64,000 nt of DNA from Halorubrum sp. F4 (GTDB taxonomy: Archaea; Halobacteriota; Halobacteria; Halobacteriales; Haloferacaceae): positions 150,398 through 214,397 of the forward strand of contig NZ_JAPDFS010000002.1 of the NCBI RefSeq assembly GCF_027257195.1, written 5' to 3'. The notes below the pieces were generated by a model. It did no database searches, was not told the DNA's origin, and worked only from the letters and a program-made list of their open reading frames with translations. Both the position numbers and the translations under genes were made by a program. The first letter of the stretch is position 1. Each line of letters opens with the position of its first letter. Of this stretch, positions 52,159 to 61,099 are shown in pieces.

Positions 52159-52438
52159 CAGCGTTCCGTTCGAACGCAGCCGTCGTCATCCGCGCGCCGA
52201 ACTAGCTCGGCGGACCGTAGTAGCGTACCCGGCGTGGACGGCGTGTGGGCTTGCGGGCCCATTCATATACGCCGAAAAACGGAAGATCGAGTGACTGCAG
52301 CGATATCACGGCGCGTTTTCATCGGAAACGAGGTGTGTCAACGAGGCTGCCGCTCGGCGGTCGTCGTCGGGTCGCTTCGACGGAAGATCGGCCGAGATCG
52401 GCCGTCGAGAGGGCGTCGATGGACGGGGAGGTCCGGCC
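52159..52438. other. Intergenic region between the propeller gene and ndk
   Basis: 280 bp between convergent genes. I see no convincing ORF, tRNA or conserved RNA. GTTCGAAC at 52168-52175 looks like a T-loop at first glance but no tRNA folds around it. The stretch with TTCATATACG (about 52261-52270) is a TATA-like signal with no gene after it. Confidence 0.5.
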
Positions 52439-52918
52439 TCAGTGGTCCTCGTCCTCGTACACCCACGCGGCGGCGTCGAGGTCGTAGTCGACGAGTTCGT
52501 CCTCGTCGAAGAACAGGTCGATCTCGCGTTCGTTCGCGCCCTCGTCCTCGTGGTCCGACGCGTGGATCACGTTGTGGCCGAGGTCCAGCCCGAAGTCGCC
52601 GCGGATCGTGCCCGGGGCGGACTCGGCGGGGTCGGTCTCGCCGACCATCGCGCGGACCTGGCGGGTCGCGTCCGCGCCCTCCCAGACCATCGCGAAGACG
52701 GGTCCGGAGGTGATGAACTCGACGAGCCCGTCGAAGAACGGTTTGTCCTCGTGTTCACCGTAGTGGTCGTGGGCGAGGTCCTCGTCGATCCGCATGAACT
52801 TGCCGCCGACGAGCTTCAGGCCGCGCTCCTCGAACCGGGAGACGATCTCACCGATGAGTCCGCGCTGGACGCCGTCGGGCTTGACCATCACGAAGGTGCG
52901 CTCGTCGTGGTGGCTCAT
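52439..52918 (-). CDS. ndk: Nucleoside diphosphate kinase
   Basis: 159 residues. It transfers the terminal phosphate from NTPs to NDPs through a phospho-His. N-terminal [20 protein letters not shown], then [20 protein letters not shown] with the active-site His, and an acidic C-terminus ([20 protein letters not shown]). Fourth gene of the rpl7ae-rps28e-rpl24e-ndk cluster, immediately after rpl24e; this order is known in archaea. Confidence 0.96.
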   Translation of the reverse strand: MSHHDERTFVMVKPDGVQRGLIGEIVSRFEERGLKLVGGKFMRIDEDLAHDHYGEHEDKPFFDGLVEFITSGPVFAMVWEGADATRQVRAMVGETDPAESAPGTIRGDFGLDLGHNVIHASDHEDEGANEREIDLFFDEDELVDYDLDAAAWVYEDEDH

Positions 52919-53107
52919 CTACTCGCCTCCCTCGTTGCGCCCTTCCTCGGTCCACTCGAGGTCGCGCGCCTCGCGGCCGAGGAAGTAGTTCTTCTCCGCC
53001 TTCGAGTCGACGAAGTGGAGGATCTGTCCGTTCGTCTTCACGAACATCGTGCCCGTGCCGGGCTCGATCTCCTCGCCGGTGTAATCACAGGTGCGTGTCT
53101 CGACCAT
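52919..53107 (-). CDS. rpl24e: Ribosomal protein L24e
   Basis: 62 residues of the zinc-ribbon ribosomal protein L24e: MVETRTCDYTGEEIEPGTGT and ILHFVDSKAEKNYFLGREAR. Only one Cys of the usual CxxC-(n)-CxxC ribbon is present (CDYTGE), as in halophilic L24e proteins that have lost the zinc site. Sits in the large subunit. Its stop touches the ndk start, so it is co-transcribed. Confidence 0.95.
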   Translation of the reverse strand: MVETRTCDYTGEEIEPGTGTMFVKTNGQILHFVDSKAEKNYFLGREARDLEWTEEGRNEGGE

Positions 53108-53110
53108 GGG

Positions 53111-53335
53111 TTATCGGCCTCCGATGGCGTCGGCGTCACGCTGGGTCTCGCGTAACTGGAGCACGTCGCCCAGCCGGACGGGACCCAGGACGTTTCGCGT
53201 GATGATCCGTCCCTGGTTCGATCCCTCCTGGATGCGGCATTTGACCTGCATGGCCTCGCCGTGCATCCCGGTCTTGCCGACGACCTCGATCACCTCGGCG
53301 GTGGTCGAATCGCCGGGTCCCTCTTCTGCGCTCAT
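53111..53335 (-). CDS. rps28e: Ribosomal protein S28e
   Basis: 74 residues of the small-subunit protein S28e with an OB-fold: [40 protein letters not shown] and a C-terminal [15 protein letters not shown]. Follows rpl7ae with six bases between. Confidence 0.96.
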   Translation of the reverse strand: MSAEEGPGDSTTAEVIEVVGKTGMHGEAMQVKCRIQEGSNQGRIITRNVLGPVRLGDVLQLRETQRDADAIGGR

Positions 53336-53341
53336 GGGTGG

Positions 53342-53704
53342 TTATCGGAGCTCCGCGACCTTCTCGCCGATGTCCTCGATGTCGTCGGCGGCGTCGCCGG
53401 CCTCGACGACCGCGGCGGCGGCGGAGCCGACCTCGAGGCCCGCGGCGTGGCCGACCTCGTCCTGGGTGTCGACGAAGACGACCGGGATCCCCTTCTCCTC
53501 GGCGAGCTCGGGGAGGTGCATCACGATCTCCTCGGGCGAGACGTCCTCGGCGACGAGGACGAGCTTCGCGTTGCCGCGCTCGACGGACTTGGTGGTCTCG
53601 TTCGTTCCTTTCTTTACGGTACCGGTGTCTCGGGCGACCTCGAACGCCTCGAGCGATCGCTCGGCGAGGTCGGCCGGGGTGTCGTAGTCTACGTAAACTG
53701 GCAT
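53342..53704 (-). CDS. rpl7ae: Ribosomal protein L7Ae
   Basis: 120 residues. RNA-binding protein that recognises kink-turns in rRNA, box C/D RNAs and RNase P RNA. Landmarks are [40 protein letters not shown] and [20 protein letters not shown]. First gene of the cluster, with a long leader upstream (see the promoter entry). L7Ae of other archaea can bind its own mRNA; whether this applies here is a question for the leader. Confidence 0.97.
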   Translation of the reverse strand: MPVYVDYDTPADLAERSLEAFEVARDTGTVKKGTNETTKSVERGNAKLVLVAEDVSPEEIVMHLPELAEEKGIPVVFVDTQDEVGHAAGLEVGSAAAAVVEAGDAADDIEDIGEKVAELR

Positions 53705-53843
53705 GTGTTGTTCACCTATGTCCTCCGTGTGGGCTCGCGTGTCCGTCCCGTAGTCGATCCCTGTCGGAACGGCACATCATCGACCCCACAGAGGGTGTAC
53801 TCCGGAGTACTCTTGGACAGCATAAAAGCGCTTTCAAAGCGCT
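53705..53843 (-). promoter_or_regulatory. Leader and promoter of the L7Ae cluster, with two perfect palindromes
   Basis: On the minus strand a TATA-like TTTTATG (53822-53828) would start transcription near 53797-53800, giving a leader of roughly 95 nt, long for this group. An AGGTGA (53712-53717) lies about 8 nt before the ATG. Two palindromes flank the box: AGCGCTTTcAAAGCGCT (53827-53843, 8-1-8) directly upstream, and GTACTCCGGAGTAC (53797-53810) at the predicted start. The leader could hold a kink-turn bound by L7Ae, as reported in another archaeon, but I could not identify one with confidence. Confidence 0.5.
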
Positions 53844-53926
53844 CGGGGCGTGTGCGAGGGCGTGACGGGGGTGTCGACGTACGATCCTGAGAGGTACCGT
53901 GGCGGGTTCGAGCCGAGAGAACCGGC

Positions 53927-54667
53927 CTACAACCCCAGGTACAGCTCCATCAGCTCGTCCTCCTCGGAGAGGTCCTCCGGCGGCCCGTGGAACTGTACCT
54001 CCCCTTCCGCGAGGATGTACACGTAGTCGGCCAGCCGGAGCGCCGCCCGGACGTTCTGTTCGATCAACACGACCTGTGCGCCGCGGTCGACGAGCCGCTC
54101 GATCAGGCCGAACGCGTCGTCGACGAGCCGGGGCGCGAGCCCGGCCGACGGCTCGTCGAGCAGGAACGTGTCGGCCCCGGTCATCATCGCCCGGCCGAGG
54201 CTCACCATCATCTGTTGGCCTCCCGAGAGATCTCTCGCCTTCTGGCCGAGTTTGTCCTCTAACGCCGGGAACACCTCGAGTACCTCCGACTTCCGTTCGT
54301 CGATCACGGCGGCGTCGTCGACGGTGAACGCCCCGACCTTCAGGTTCTCCTCGACCGAGAGGCTCCCGAAGATTCCGCCGCCCTGCGGGAGCGTCGCGAT
54401 ACCTTGGGTGACAATGTCCTCGGGTTTCGTCTCGGTGAGGTCGACGTCGCCGTAGGTGATCGTTCCGTCCCAGACGGGGACGATCCCGTTCAGCGTCTTC
54501 AGGAACGTCGACTTGCCGGAGCCGTTCGGGCCGAAGATACACGTTACGCCGTCACGGCTCTCGAAGGAGATGCCGTGAAGGACCTGGTGGCGGTCGTAGC
54601 CGGCCTCCACCCCGGTAGCCGAGAGCGTCGGCACGTCGCTCGAGCTCGAGCCGTTTCCGTCGCTCAT
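53927..54667 (-). CDS. livF: Branched-chain amino acid ABC transporter ATP-binding protein LivF (system 2)
   Basis: 246 residues. Motifs are Walker A GPNGSGKST, GIATLPQGGGIFGSLSVEEN, signature LSGGQQMMVSLGRAM, Walker B FLLDEPSAGLAP and switch Gln VLIEQNV. The last gene of the second operon (livKHMGF), overlapping livG by 4 bp. Paralogue of the system-1 LivF. Confidence 0.93.
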   Translation of the reverse strand: MSDGNGSSSSDVPTLSATGVEAGYDRHQVLHGISFESRDGVTCIFGPNGSGKSTFLKTLNGIVPVWDGTITYGDVDLTETKPEDIVTQGIATLPQGGGIFGSLSVEENLKVGAFTVDDAAVIDERKSEVLEVFPALEDKLGQKARDLSGGQQMMVSLGRAMMTGADTFLLDEPSAGLAPRLVDDAFGLIERLVDRGAQVVLIEQNVRAALRLADYVYILAEGEVQFHGPPEDLSEEDELMELYLGL

Positions 54668-55410
54668 ATCGGCACCTCGTCGTCCTCCGCGGTCGTTCCG
54701 CCGAGGTACGCCTCCCGGACGGCGTCGTCCTGGGAGACCTCCTCGAAGTCGCCCTGTGCGATGTGACTCCCGGAGTCGAAGACGGAGACCGAGTCCGCGA
54801 GCGTCTTCATCACGTGCATGTCGTGTTCGATGACGACGAAGGTCGTTCCCTCGTCGTTCAGCTCGTGGATGTGGTCCATGATCCGCAATTCGAGCGCGGG
54901 ATTCACGCCGGCTGCGGGTTCGTCGAGCATCACGAGTTCTGGATCGAGCATCAACACGCGACCGAGCTCCAGCAGCTTCTGTTGGCCGCCGGACATGCCG
55001 CGCGCCTCGTTGTCGGCGATGTGGTCGATCTCGAGGAACTCCAGGATCTCCTCGGCGCGGTCGCGTTTCTCCTCGCGCGAGCGGCCGTCGTCGGTCTGGA
55101 CCGCGAGCATGTTCTGTCGCACGGTCATGTTCTTGAACGGCGAGACGATCTGGAAGGTGCGTCCGAGTCCGCGGCGCGCAAGCCGGTACGGCTCCCAGCC
55201 GGTGACCTCCTCGCCGTCGAAGTGGACGCTCCCGCCGTCGGGCTGATAAAACCCGGTAACAGTGTTGAAGAACGTGGTCTTCCCGGAGCCGTTCGGTCCG
55301 ATGATCCCGCGGATCTCCCCGCGCTCGACCGAGATCGAGATCTCGTCGTTGGCGGTCAGCGCGCCGAATCGCTTCGTCAGGTCGGTCGTTCGGAGTATGT
55401 CGTCGGTCAT
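54664..55410 (-). CDS. livG: Branched-chain amino acid ABC transporter ATP-binding protein LivG (system 2)
   Basis: 248 residues. Motifs are Walker A GPNGSGKTT, RRGLGRTFQIVSPFKNMTV, signature MSGGQQKLLELGRVL, Walker B LVMLDEPAAGVNP and switch His VIEHDMHVM. Overlaps livF and livM by 4 bp each. It lacks the acidic N-terminal extension seen in the system-1 LivG. Confidence 0.93.
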   Translation of the reverse strand: MTDDILRTTDLTKRFGALTANDEISISVERGEIRGIIGPNGSGKTTFFNTVTGFYQPDGGSVHFDGEEVTGWEPYRLARRGLGRTFQIVSPFKNMTVRQNMLAVQTDDGRSREEKRDRAEEILEFLEIDHIADNEARGMSGGQQKLLELGRVLMLDPELVMLDEPAAGVNPALELRIMDHIHELNDEGTTFVVIEHDMHVMKTLADSVSVFDSGSHIAQGDFEEVSQDDAVREAYLGGTTAEDDEVPI

Positions 55411-56438
55411 AGTAGGTCGAACTTCTCCCCGAGTTCCTTCACGTTCTTCCGCACGTCGTCACGGTCGACCTCCCCGCGGAGGATCCCGATGATGCCGCTC
55501 GGCGCGAACAGGACGGTGACCATGATCAGGATACCGATCAGCGGTAGATAGAACGTGGTCGATCCGAGGAACACCGACGAGAGCCGCTCCAACAGGAACA
55601 CGAGCAGTCCTCCGGCGATCGGGCCGGTGAGCGTTCCGAGCCCGCCCAGAAGCGCCATGATAACCATCCGGTCGGTGATGATCGGTGCGAGTACGTCGTT
55701 CGGATGAACGTAGACGATGTACCACGCGTGAACCGATCCGAAGACGGCCGCGACGACACACGAGAGCACGTACACCTGCCGTTTCACCCGCGTCGTGTCG
55801 ATCCCGAGCGACTCGGCGGCGTCCTGGTCGTCGCGGAGCGCCTTCACTCGATATCCGAACTCGTGGCGTTCGAACAGGTAGTACGTGAGTGCCATCGTCG
55901 CCAGACACAACACGAGCATCGCGTAGTAGAAGAACGTCTCGGCGATCTCGAACGGGACCGGGACGCCGATGAACGTCTCGGGCGAGCGAGGCAGGCTCAA
56001 CCCGAAGGTCCCGCCGGTGATCCCGGTCACGAGCGCGGCCTGTTTGATCGACTCGGCGAACGCCCACGTCGCGATCGCGAAGTACGCTCCGGTGAGCCGG
56101 AGCGTCGGCACGGCGACGAGGTAGGCGACGACCGTCGAGACGAGGATCGCGAGCCCGAACCCGACGAGGAACGGGTAGCCGAACTGCGCCATCGCGACCG
56201 CCGCCGCGAAGGCACCGATCCCGAAGTACGCGCCGTGTCCGAAGTCGAGGTAGCCCGCGTAGCCGCCGATCATGTTCCACGACTGGGCGAGACCGATCCA
56301 CATCAGCGCGCCCAGCCCGATCCGCGCCCAGAAGGCGCCGAACAGGAGCGGCCAGGCGACCAGCAGGACGGCCAATCCGGCGTACCAGTAGCGTGGTTCC
56401 CCCGGAAGCCGATCCAGGGAGGGAACGGGTCCGCTCAT
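55407..56438 (-). CDS. livM: Branched-chain amino acid ABC transporter permease LivM (system 2)
   Basis: 343 residues. LivM landmarks are AQSWNMIGGYAGYLDFGHGA, GAYFAIATWAFAESIKQAAL and the coupling loop YRVKALRDDQDAAESLGIDT. I start at ATG 56438, which overlaps the livH stop (ATGA); an upstream in-frame GTG at 56447 is less likely. Lacks the long insertion of the system-1 LivM. Confidence 0.92.
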   Translation of the reverse strand: MSGPVPSLDRLPGEPRYWYAGLAVLLVAWPLLFGAFWARIGLGALMWIGLAQSWNMIGGYAGYLDFGHGAYFGIGAFAAAVAMAQFGYPFLVGFGLAILVSTVVAYLVAVPTLRLTGAYFAIATWAFAESIKQAALVTGITGGTFGLSLPRSPETFIGVPVPFEIAETFFYYAMLVLCLATMALTYYLFERHEFGYRVKALRDDQDAAESLGIDTTRVKRQVYVLSCVVAAVFGSVHAWYIVYVHPNDVLAPIITDRMVIMALLGGLGTLTGPIAGGLLVFLLERLSSVFLGSTTFYLPLIGILIMVTVLFAPSGIIGILRGEVDRDDVRKNVKELGEKFDLL

Positions 56439-57328
56439 GTGGCCCACTCACCCTTCCCGAGGATCCCCGCCGGCGACACCAGCAGGACGACGTAGATGAT
56501 CGCGAACAACACGAGCAACACCAGGTTTCCGCTGATGTATACGGCCGTGAACGACTGGGTGAGTCCGAGGACGATCCCGGCGAGGATGACGCCGGGAAGG
56601 TATCCCATCCCGGCGAGCACGACCATGAAGAACGCGAACGCGGTGTACTGGAGCCCCATCCCGGGGTTGGCCGTGAAGATCATGCCGATGAAGACGCCGG
56701 CGCTGCCGGTCAACGCAGCGTACGCGCCGTACGCGATCGACTGGTAGCGGTTGATGTTGATCCCCATTAGCCGGGCGTTCGTCCGGTCCTCCGCGATCGC
56801 GCGGATCGCCATCCCGCCACGAGTGCGGTACAGGTAGTACATGAACACGAGCAGCGCGGTGACGCCGAAGACCGCAGTCACGGTTCTGACGACCGGGAAC
56901 GTCCCGACCCCCGGGACCGTCACCCCGCCCGTCAGAAGCGAGGACGGGACGTCCTGGTTGTTCGGGCCGAAGATCGTGAGCACCGATCCCCGAAGGAACG
57001 TGGCGAGCCCGAACGTGAACACGAGTCCCATCAACAGTGGGTGGGGTCTATCGCCCGTCGTCACGTGGTGGATCAGCGGCTGGATGAGTGCCCCGACGCC
57101 GAAGAACACGACGAGGACTATCGGAATGGCGAAGACGCCCTCGGCACCGAACAGCGGTGCGAGCACCGCGCCCATGAACGCGCCGACCATGACGTACTCG
57201 CCGACGGCGAAGTCGACGACCTCGAGCACGCCGAACGCGAGCGAGAACCCGACGCCGATCGTGACGTAGATCCCCCCGAGCAGGAGACCGTTGATGACGA
57301 TCTGCGTGAATAATCCGAGATCGACCAT
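56435..57328 (-). CDS. livH: Branched-chain amino acid ABC transporter permease LivH (system 2)
   Basis: 297 residues. LivH landmarks are NGLLLGGIYVTIGVGFSLAF, EVVDFAVGEYVMVGAFMGAV and the coupling loop RGGMAIRAIAEDRTNARLMG. It starts with ATG 57328, 12 bp after the livK stop. Paralogue of the system-1 LivH but shorter. Confidence 0.92.
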   Translation of the reverse strand: MVDLGLFTQIVINGLLLGGIYVTIGVGFSLAFGVLEVVDFAVGEYVMVGAFMGAVLAPLFGAEGVFAIPIVLVVFFGVGALIQPLIHHVTTGDRPHPLLMGLVFTFGLATFLRGSVLTIFGPNNQDVPSSLLTGGVTVPGVGTFPVVRTVTAVFGVTALLVFMYYLYRTRGGMAIRAIAEDRTNARLMGININRYQSIAYGAYAALTGSAGVFIGMIFTANPGMGLQYTAFAFFMVVLAGMGYLPGVILAGIVLGLTQSFTAVYISGNLVLLVLFAIIYVVLLVSPAGILGKGEWAT

Positions 57329-57340
57329 TTACTCGGTGGG

Positions 57341-58615
57341 TTACCGCTCGTCCCACGCGGGGACGGGATAGTTCGCCTCGTCGGTGGCGGCCTCCTCCGG
57401 TCCGACGATCGACGGTGACCCGTCCTCCCCGAGCTGGATGAGGAGCGTCTGGGTGTTGATGTTGTTGTGGAAGTACTCGCCTTCCGTCTCGAATGCGACG
57501 TCCCCGTAGAAGGTGTTCACCTCGATCTCCTCGAGGATACCGATCAGTTCGTCCTTGTCGTCCTGGGTCAACGGCGGCGCCGATCCGAGCTCCTTGAACG
57601 CCTCCTGGAAGACGACCCCGGCGGCCGTCGAGCCGGCCTGCGTGTAGTCGGGTGCGGAGCCGTACGCGGCCTCGGAGGCGTCCGCGTACGCCTGCGGAGA
57701 GTCGAAGAGGGCGCCGCCGGAGCGGTCGACGCTCGGGATCCAGACGGTCGCGCCGAAGGTGTAGGGACCCTGTGCGCCCGCGCCGTCCTTGTACGACCCG
57801 GTGTTGACGCCGTAGTGCATCAGGAAGCCGTCCGGGTTGTATCCGAGCTGTTCGGCGGCGTTGACGAGGTTGACGTGACTCCCGATGTGCCCGCCGTGAA
57901 GGTGGAGATCCGGGTCCGCGTCCTGGGCCGCGCTCACGACGTTCGTGTAGTCGGTGTCGCGCGGGAACTCCTCGTAGTTCTCGACGGTGATCCCGGCCTC
58001 CTCGGCGGCCGCACGCATCGATTCGCCGGTCGCCACCGAGAAGGGTTCGTTCACCGCCGTGACGTACACCGAGTCAGGCTGCGGATCGAGATTCAGCAAC
58101 GCGGAGGTCGCCTCGTTGCCGATGATGCTCACCGTGGGGATCGTCCCGAAGCTGTACTCGTACCCCTCCTGCCAGATCTGCGGCGACTCGGCGCTCCCGG
58201 TGATGTGGGGCATGGAGTTCTGCTCCATGATCGGACAGACCGCGAGGGTGACGTTACTGGAGTACGGGCCGAGGACGGCGTCCGCCCCGTCGTTGATCAT
58301 CTGTGAGGCCGCGTCCGCCCCGGCCGACGGGTTCGACTGTGCGTCGGCATACTCGATCTCGACCTCGTAGGTCTCTCCGTCGATCTCGATCCCGCCCTGC
58401 TCGCGGTTGATCGTGTCGGCCCACAGGTCGTATCCTCGCTGGGTGACGCCGCCGCCGAATCGGAGGTCACCGGACAGCGAGGTCACCGCGCCGAGCTTGA
58501 AGAAATCGCGCTCGGAGCCGCCGCCGAGCCCGGCACAGCCGGCCAGCCCGACCGCGGTCGCCGCGCCGCCGACACCCTTCAGGAACGTTCGCCGATCGCC
58601 GTGTTTTCGTGTCAT
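57341..58615 (-). CDS. livK: Branched-chain amino acid ABC transporter substrate-binding lipoprotein LivK (system 2, canonical order)
   Basis: 424 residues. Twin-arginine signal RRTFLKGVGG with lipobox GLAGC. The Peripla_BP_6 body runs in the normal order: KLGAVTSLSGDLRFGGGVTQ first, then DAVLGPYSSNVTLAVCPIME, later DSVYVTAVNEPFSVATGESM, and the C-terminal half with EEIEVNTFYGDVAFETEGEY. It feeds LivHMGF system 2. It is useful as an internal control for the permuted protein at 22465-23766. TATA-like CGAATAAAT lies about 25 nt before the ATG. Confidence 0.93.
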   Translation of the reverse strand: MTRKHGDRRTFLKGVGGAATAVGLAGCAGLGGGSERDFFKLGAVTSLSGDLRFGGGVTQRGYDLWADTINREQGGIEIDGETYEVEIEYADAQSNPSAGADAASQMINDGADAVLGPYSSNVTLAVCPIMEQNSMPHITGSAESPQIWQEGYEYSFGTIPTVSIIGNEATSALLNLDPQPDSVYVTAVNEPFSVATGESMRAAAEEAGITVENYEEFPRDTDYTNVVSAAQDADPDLHLHGGHIGSHVNLVNAAEQLGYNPDGFLMHYGVNTGSYKDGAGAQGPYTFGATVWIPSVDRSGGALFDSPQAYADASEAAYGSAPDYTQAGSTAAGVVFQEAFKELGSAPPLTQDDKDELIGILEEIEVNTFYGDVAFETEGEYFHNNINTQTLLIQLGEDGSPSIVGPEEAATDEANYPVPAWDER

Positions 58616-58773
58616 AGCTACGCACGGGAGTCACGATTTATTCGTGATAAATGTTTATATGGGAATCAGTATGTGTGTTCGTTCGTTCACGGAGGCACCG
58701 ATACCTGGGGGGATCAGCCGGCGACGGGTTGCGAGCGTTTTTGTCCGCCCGCGGCTCACACCCACCCACTCAC

Positions 58774-60183
58774 ATGGCGCGTCTCCTCCACTACTCCGAC
58801 ATCGAGAACGTCTTCGACGTCCCCGAGCGGGCGGCCCGGCTCGCCGGGCGGATCCGCGAGCTTGACGGTCCCGACGCCGCGGTCGTCGCCACCGGCGACA
58901 CCACCGCGCCGGGCGTCCTCTCGCTGGTCGCGAAGGGACGCCAGACGATCGACTTCTACGCGGCGACCGACACGCTGCTCGACACCTTCGGCAACCACGA
59001 GTTCGACTACGGCCCCGACGCGCTCCGCGGGCTCGTCGACGACGCGCCGGTCGAGTTCGTCTCCGCGAACGTCCGCGACGAGGACGGCGACCCCTTCGGA
59101 CGGCGGGAGGGCGTCGTCCCGTGGACGACCCGTGCGGTCGACGGCGCGACCGTCGGCTTCGTCGGCGTCACCGACCCCGCGACCGACTCGCTGAACCCGA
59201 TGGCCGCGCCGCTCACCTTCGACGAGCCGGTCGCGGCCGTCCGGGAGGCGCTCGCCGAGCTTGAACTCGAGGGGCCGCCGGTCGACCACCGTGTCGTCCT
59301 CTCGCACCTCGGCGGCGGCGACGACGACCTCGCCCGCGAGCTCGACGTGGACGCAGTCCTCGGCGGGCACGTCCACAGCCGTCGGAACGAGCGCGTCGAC
59401 GGGACGCTCCTCGTCCGCCCCGGCGTGAACGGCGAGGCCGTCGCCGAGATCGACCTCGGCGTGAACGGCGACCCGGACGACCCCGCCAACTCCGGCGGCC
59501 ACGCCACCGCGACGCTTCACGAGCCGGACGGGGTCGCCCCGCACGCCGACCTCCGCGACTCGCTCACCCAACGGATGGGGGCGGCCGACCTCGACGAGGT
59601 CGTCGACCGGGTCGCGGAGCCGATCGAGCGAACCGGCGAGGTCGTCCACGGCGGGGAGTGCCGCGCCGGCAACTTCGTCGCCGACGCGTTCCGCTGGGCG
59701 CACGACGCCGACGTGGGACTCTCGAACGCCGGGGGACTCCGGCAGGGCGATCCCTGGCACGGCGACGTGACGAAGGCGGACCTCATCAGCCTCATTCCGT
59801 TCGAGGAGCCGGTGGTGCTCACCGACGTCACCGGCGCGGAGCTGCGCGCCGTCCTCCGGGAGATGGCCGCACCGGACATCGACTTCGGCGAGGACGACTG
59901 GTGGCACGGCCACGTCTCGAACGCGCGGGTCGTCTGGGACGCCGCGAGCGAGGAGCTCCTCGAGGCGACCGTCGCGGGCGAGCCCATCGACCCGGACGGG
60001 CGGTATACGGTCGCCACCTCCGAGTACCTGCTCCATTCCGACCACGAGTTCCCGACGCTTTCGGAGCGTCACCGGATCGGCGAGGCCGACATCCAGTACG
60101 AGGTGCTCGCCGACTTCGCCCGCGAGCGCGGTATCGATCCCCGGATCGAGGGGCGGATCGAGATCCGGAACCGGAGAGAGTGA
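58774..60183 (+). CDS. 5'-nucleotidase/UshA-like metallophosphatase
   Basis: 469 residues. The N-terminal metallophosphatase domain shows VVATGDTTAPG, DTFGNHEFDYG, VVLSHLGGGDDDL and VLGGHVHSRRN; the C-terminal 5'-nucleotidase domain has RAGNFVADAFRW, SNAGGLRQGD and LISLIPFEEPVVLTDVTG. The first metal motif, normally DxH (as LHTNDxHG), reads LLHYSDIENVFD, so the His is Glu; one metal ligand may differ. No signal peptide is visible, so it is probably intracellular. The substrate is likely a nucleotide or cyclic nucleotide. Divergent from livK. Confidence 0.88.
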   Translation: MARLLHYSDIENVFDVPERAARLAGRIRELDGPDAAVVATGDTTAPGVLSLVAKGRQTIDFYAATDTLLDTFGNHEFDYGPDALRGLVDDAPVEFVSANVRDEDGDPFGRREGVVPWTTRAVDGATVGFVGVTDPATDSLNPMAAPLTFDEPVAAVREALAELELEGPPVDHRVVLSHLGGGDDDLARELDVDAVLGGHVHSRRNERVDGTLLVRPGVNGEAVAEIDLGVNGDPDDPANSGGHATATLHEPDGVAPHADLRDSLTQRMGAADLDEVVDRVAEPIERTGEVVHGGECRAGNFVADAFRWAHDADVGLSNAGGLRQGDPWHGDVTKADLISLIPFEEPVVLTDVTGAELRAVLREMAAPDIDFGEDDWWHGHVSNARVVWDAASEELLEATVAGEPIDPDGRYTVATSEYLLHSDHEFPTLSERHRIGEADIQYEVLADFARERGIDPRIEGRIEIRNRRE

Positions 60184-60205
60184 AACGACGAAACGGTCGA
60201 ATACG

Positions 60206-61099
60206 CTACGGCAGTTCCACGTCGACGTCGTGTTGCCGGCCCGCCGCCTTCACCGTGTTGTACAGGAGCATCGCGCGGGTCATCGGCCCGACGCCGCCGG
60301 GGACCGGCGTGATCGCGCCGGCGACCTCCTTCGCGGAGTCGTAGTCCACGTCGCCGACGAGCTCGTAGCCCTTCTCCGTGTCGGCGTCGACGCGGTTGAT
60401 CCCCACGTCGATCACGGTCGCGCCCGGCTTCAGGCTCGAGCCGTCGACGAACTCCGGGATCCCCGCGGCGGCGATCACGAGGTCGGCGTCGGCGAGCTTC
60501 CCCTCGAGGTCCTCGGTCCGGGAGTGGCAGACGGTCACGGTGGCGTTCCCCTGCGGAGCCTTCTGGATCAGGAGGTTCGCCATCGGCTTGCCGACGATGT
60601 CGGAGCGGCCGACGACGACCGCGTCGGCTCCCTCGGTCTCGACGTCGTAGGCGGCGAGCAGCTTCTGGACGCCGTGGGGCGTACAGGGCTTGTAGCGGGC
60701 GTCACCGGCGACGAGCCGCCCGACGTTCTCGGGGTGGAAGCCGTCCACGTCCTTCTCGGGGTCGATCCGCCGGAGCACCTCGCGACCCTCGACGTGGTCG
60801 GGGACGGGCAGCTGGACGAGGATCCCGTGGACGTCCTCCCGCGCGTTGAGGTCGTCGATGGTCGAGAACAGCTCCTCGGCGGGGGCGTCGGCGTCGACGT
60901 CGACGTGGATCCCCTCGATGCCGACCTCCTCGCAGTCGCGCTGTTTCATCGAGACGTACGTCTCGCTCGCGGGGTCGTCGCTCATCAGCACGGTCGCCAG
61001 TCCGGGCTTCACGCCCGCGTCCGCGAGCGTCTCCACGCAGTCGGCGACGCCCGACCGGACGTCCGCCGCCACCGCCTCGCCGTCGATGACCTCTGTCAT
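60206..61099 (-). CDS. folD: Bifunctional methylene-tetrahydrofolate dehydrogenase/methenyl-tetrahydrofolate cyclohydrolase
   Basis: 297 residues. FolD landmarks are SETYVSMKQRDCEEVGIEG (Tyr/Lys active-site region), HGILVQLPVPDHVEGREVL, KDVDGFHPENVGRL, DAVVVGRSDIVGKPMANLLI (Rossmann) and TPVPGGVGPMTRAMLLYNTV. It interconverts methylene- and formyl-tetrahydrofolate, the one-carbon pool used by thymidylate synthase at 28757. Convergent with the 5'-nucleotidase (22 bp gap). Confidence 0.96.
   Translation of the reverse strand: MTEVIDGEAVAADVRSGVADCVETLADAGVKPGLATVLMSDDPASETYVSMKQRDCEEVGIEGIHVDVDADAPAEELFSTIDDLNAREDVHGILVQLPVPDHVEGREVLRRIDPEKDVDGFHPENVGRLVAGDARYKPCTPHGVQKLLAAYDVETEGADAVVVGRSDIVGKPMANLLIQKAPQGNATVTVCHSRTEDLEGKLADADLVIAAAGIPEFVDGSSLKPGATVIDVGINRVDADTEKGYELVGDVDYDSAKEVAGAITPVPGGVGPMTRAMLLYNTVKAAGRQHDVDVELP

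Noticed and set aside
52160..52185. GTTCGAAC resembling a tRNA T-loop
   Set aside because: No T-stem, acceptor stem or anticodon arm can be built around it.
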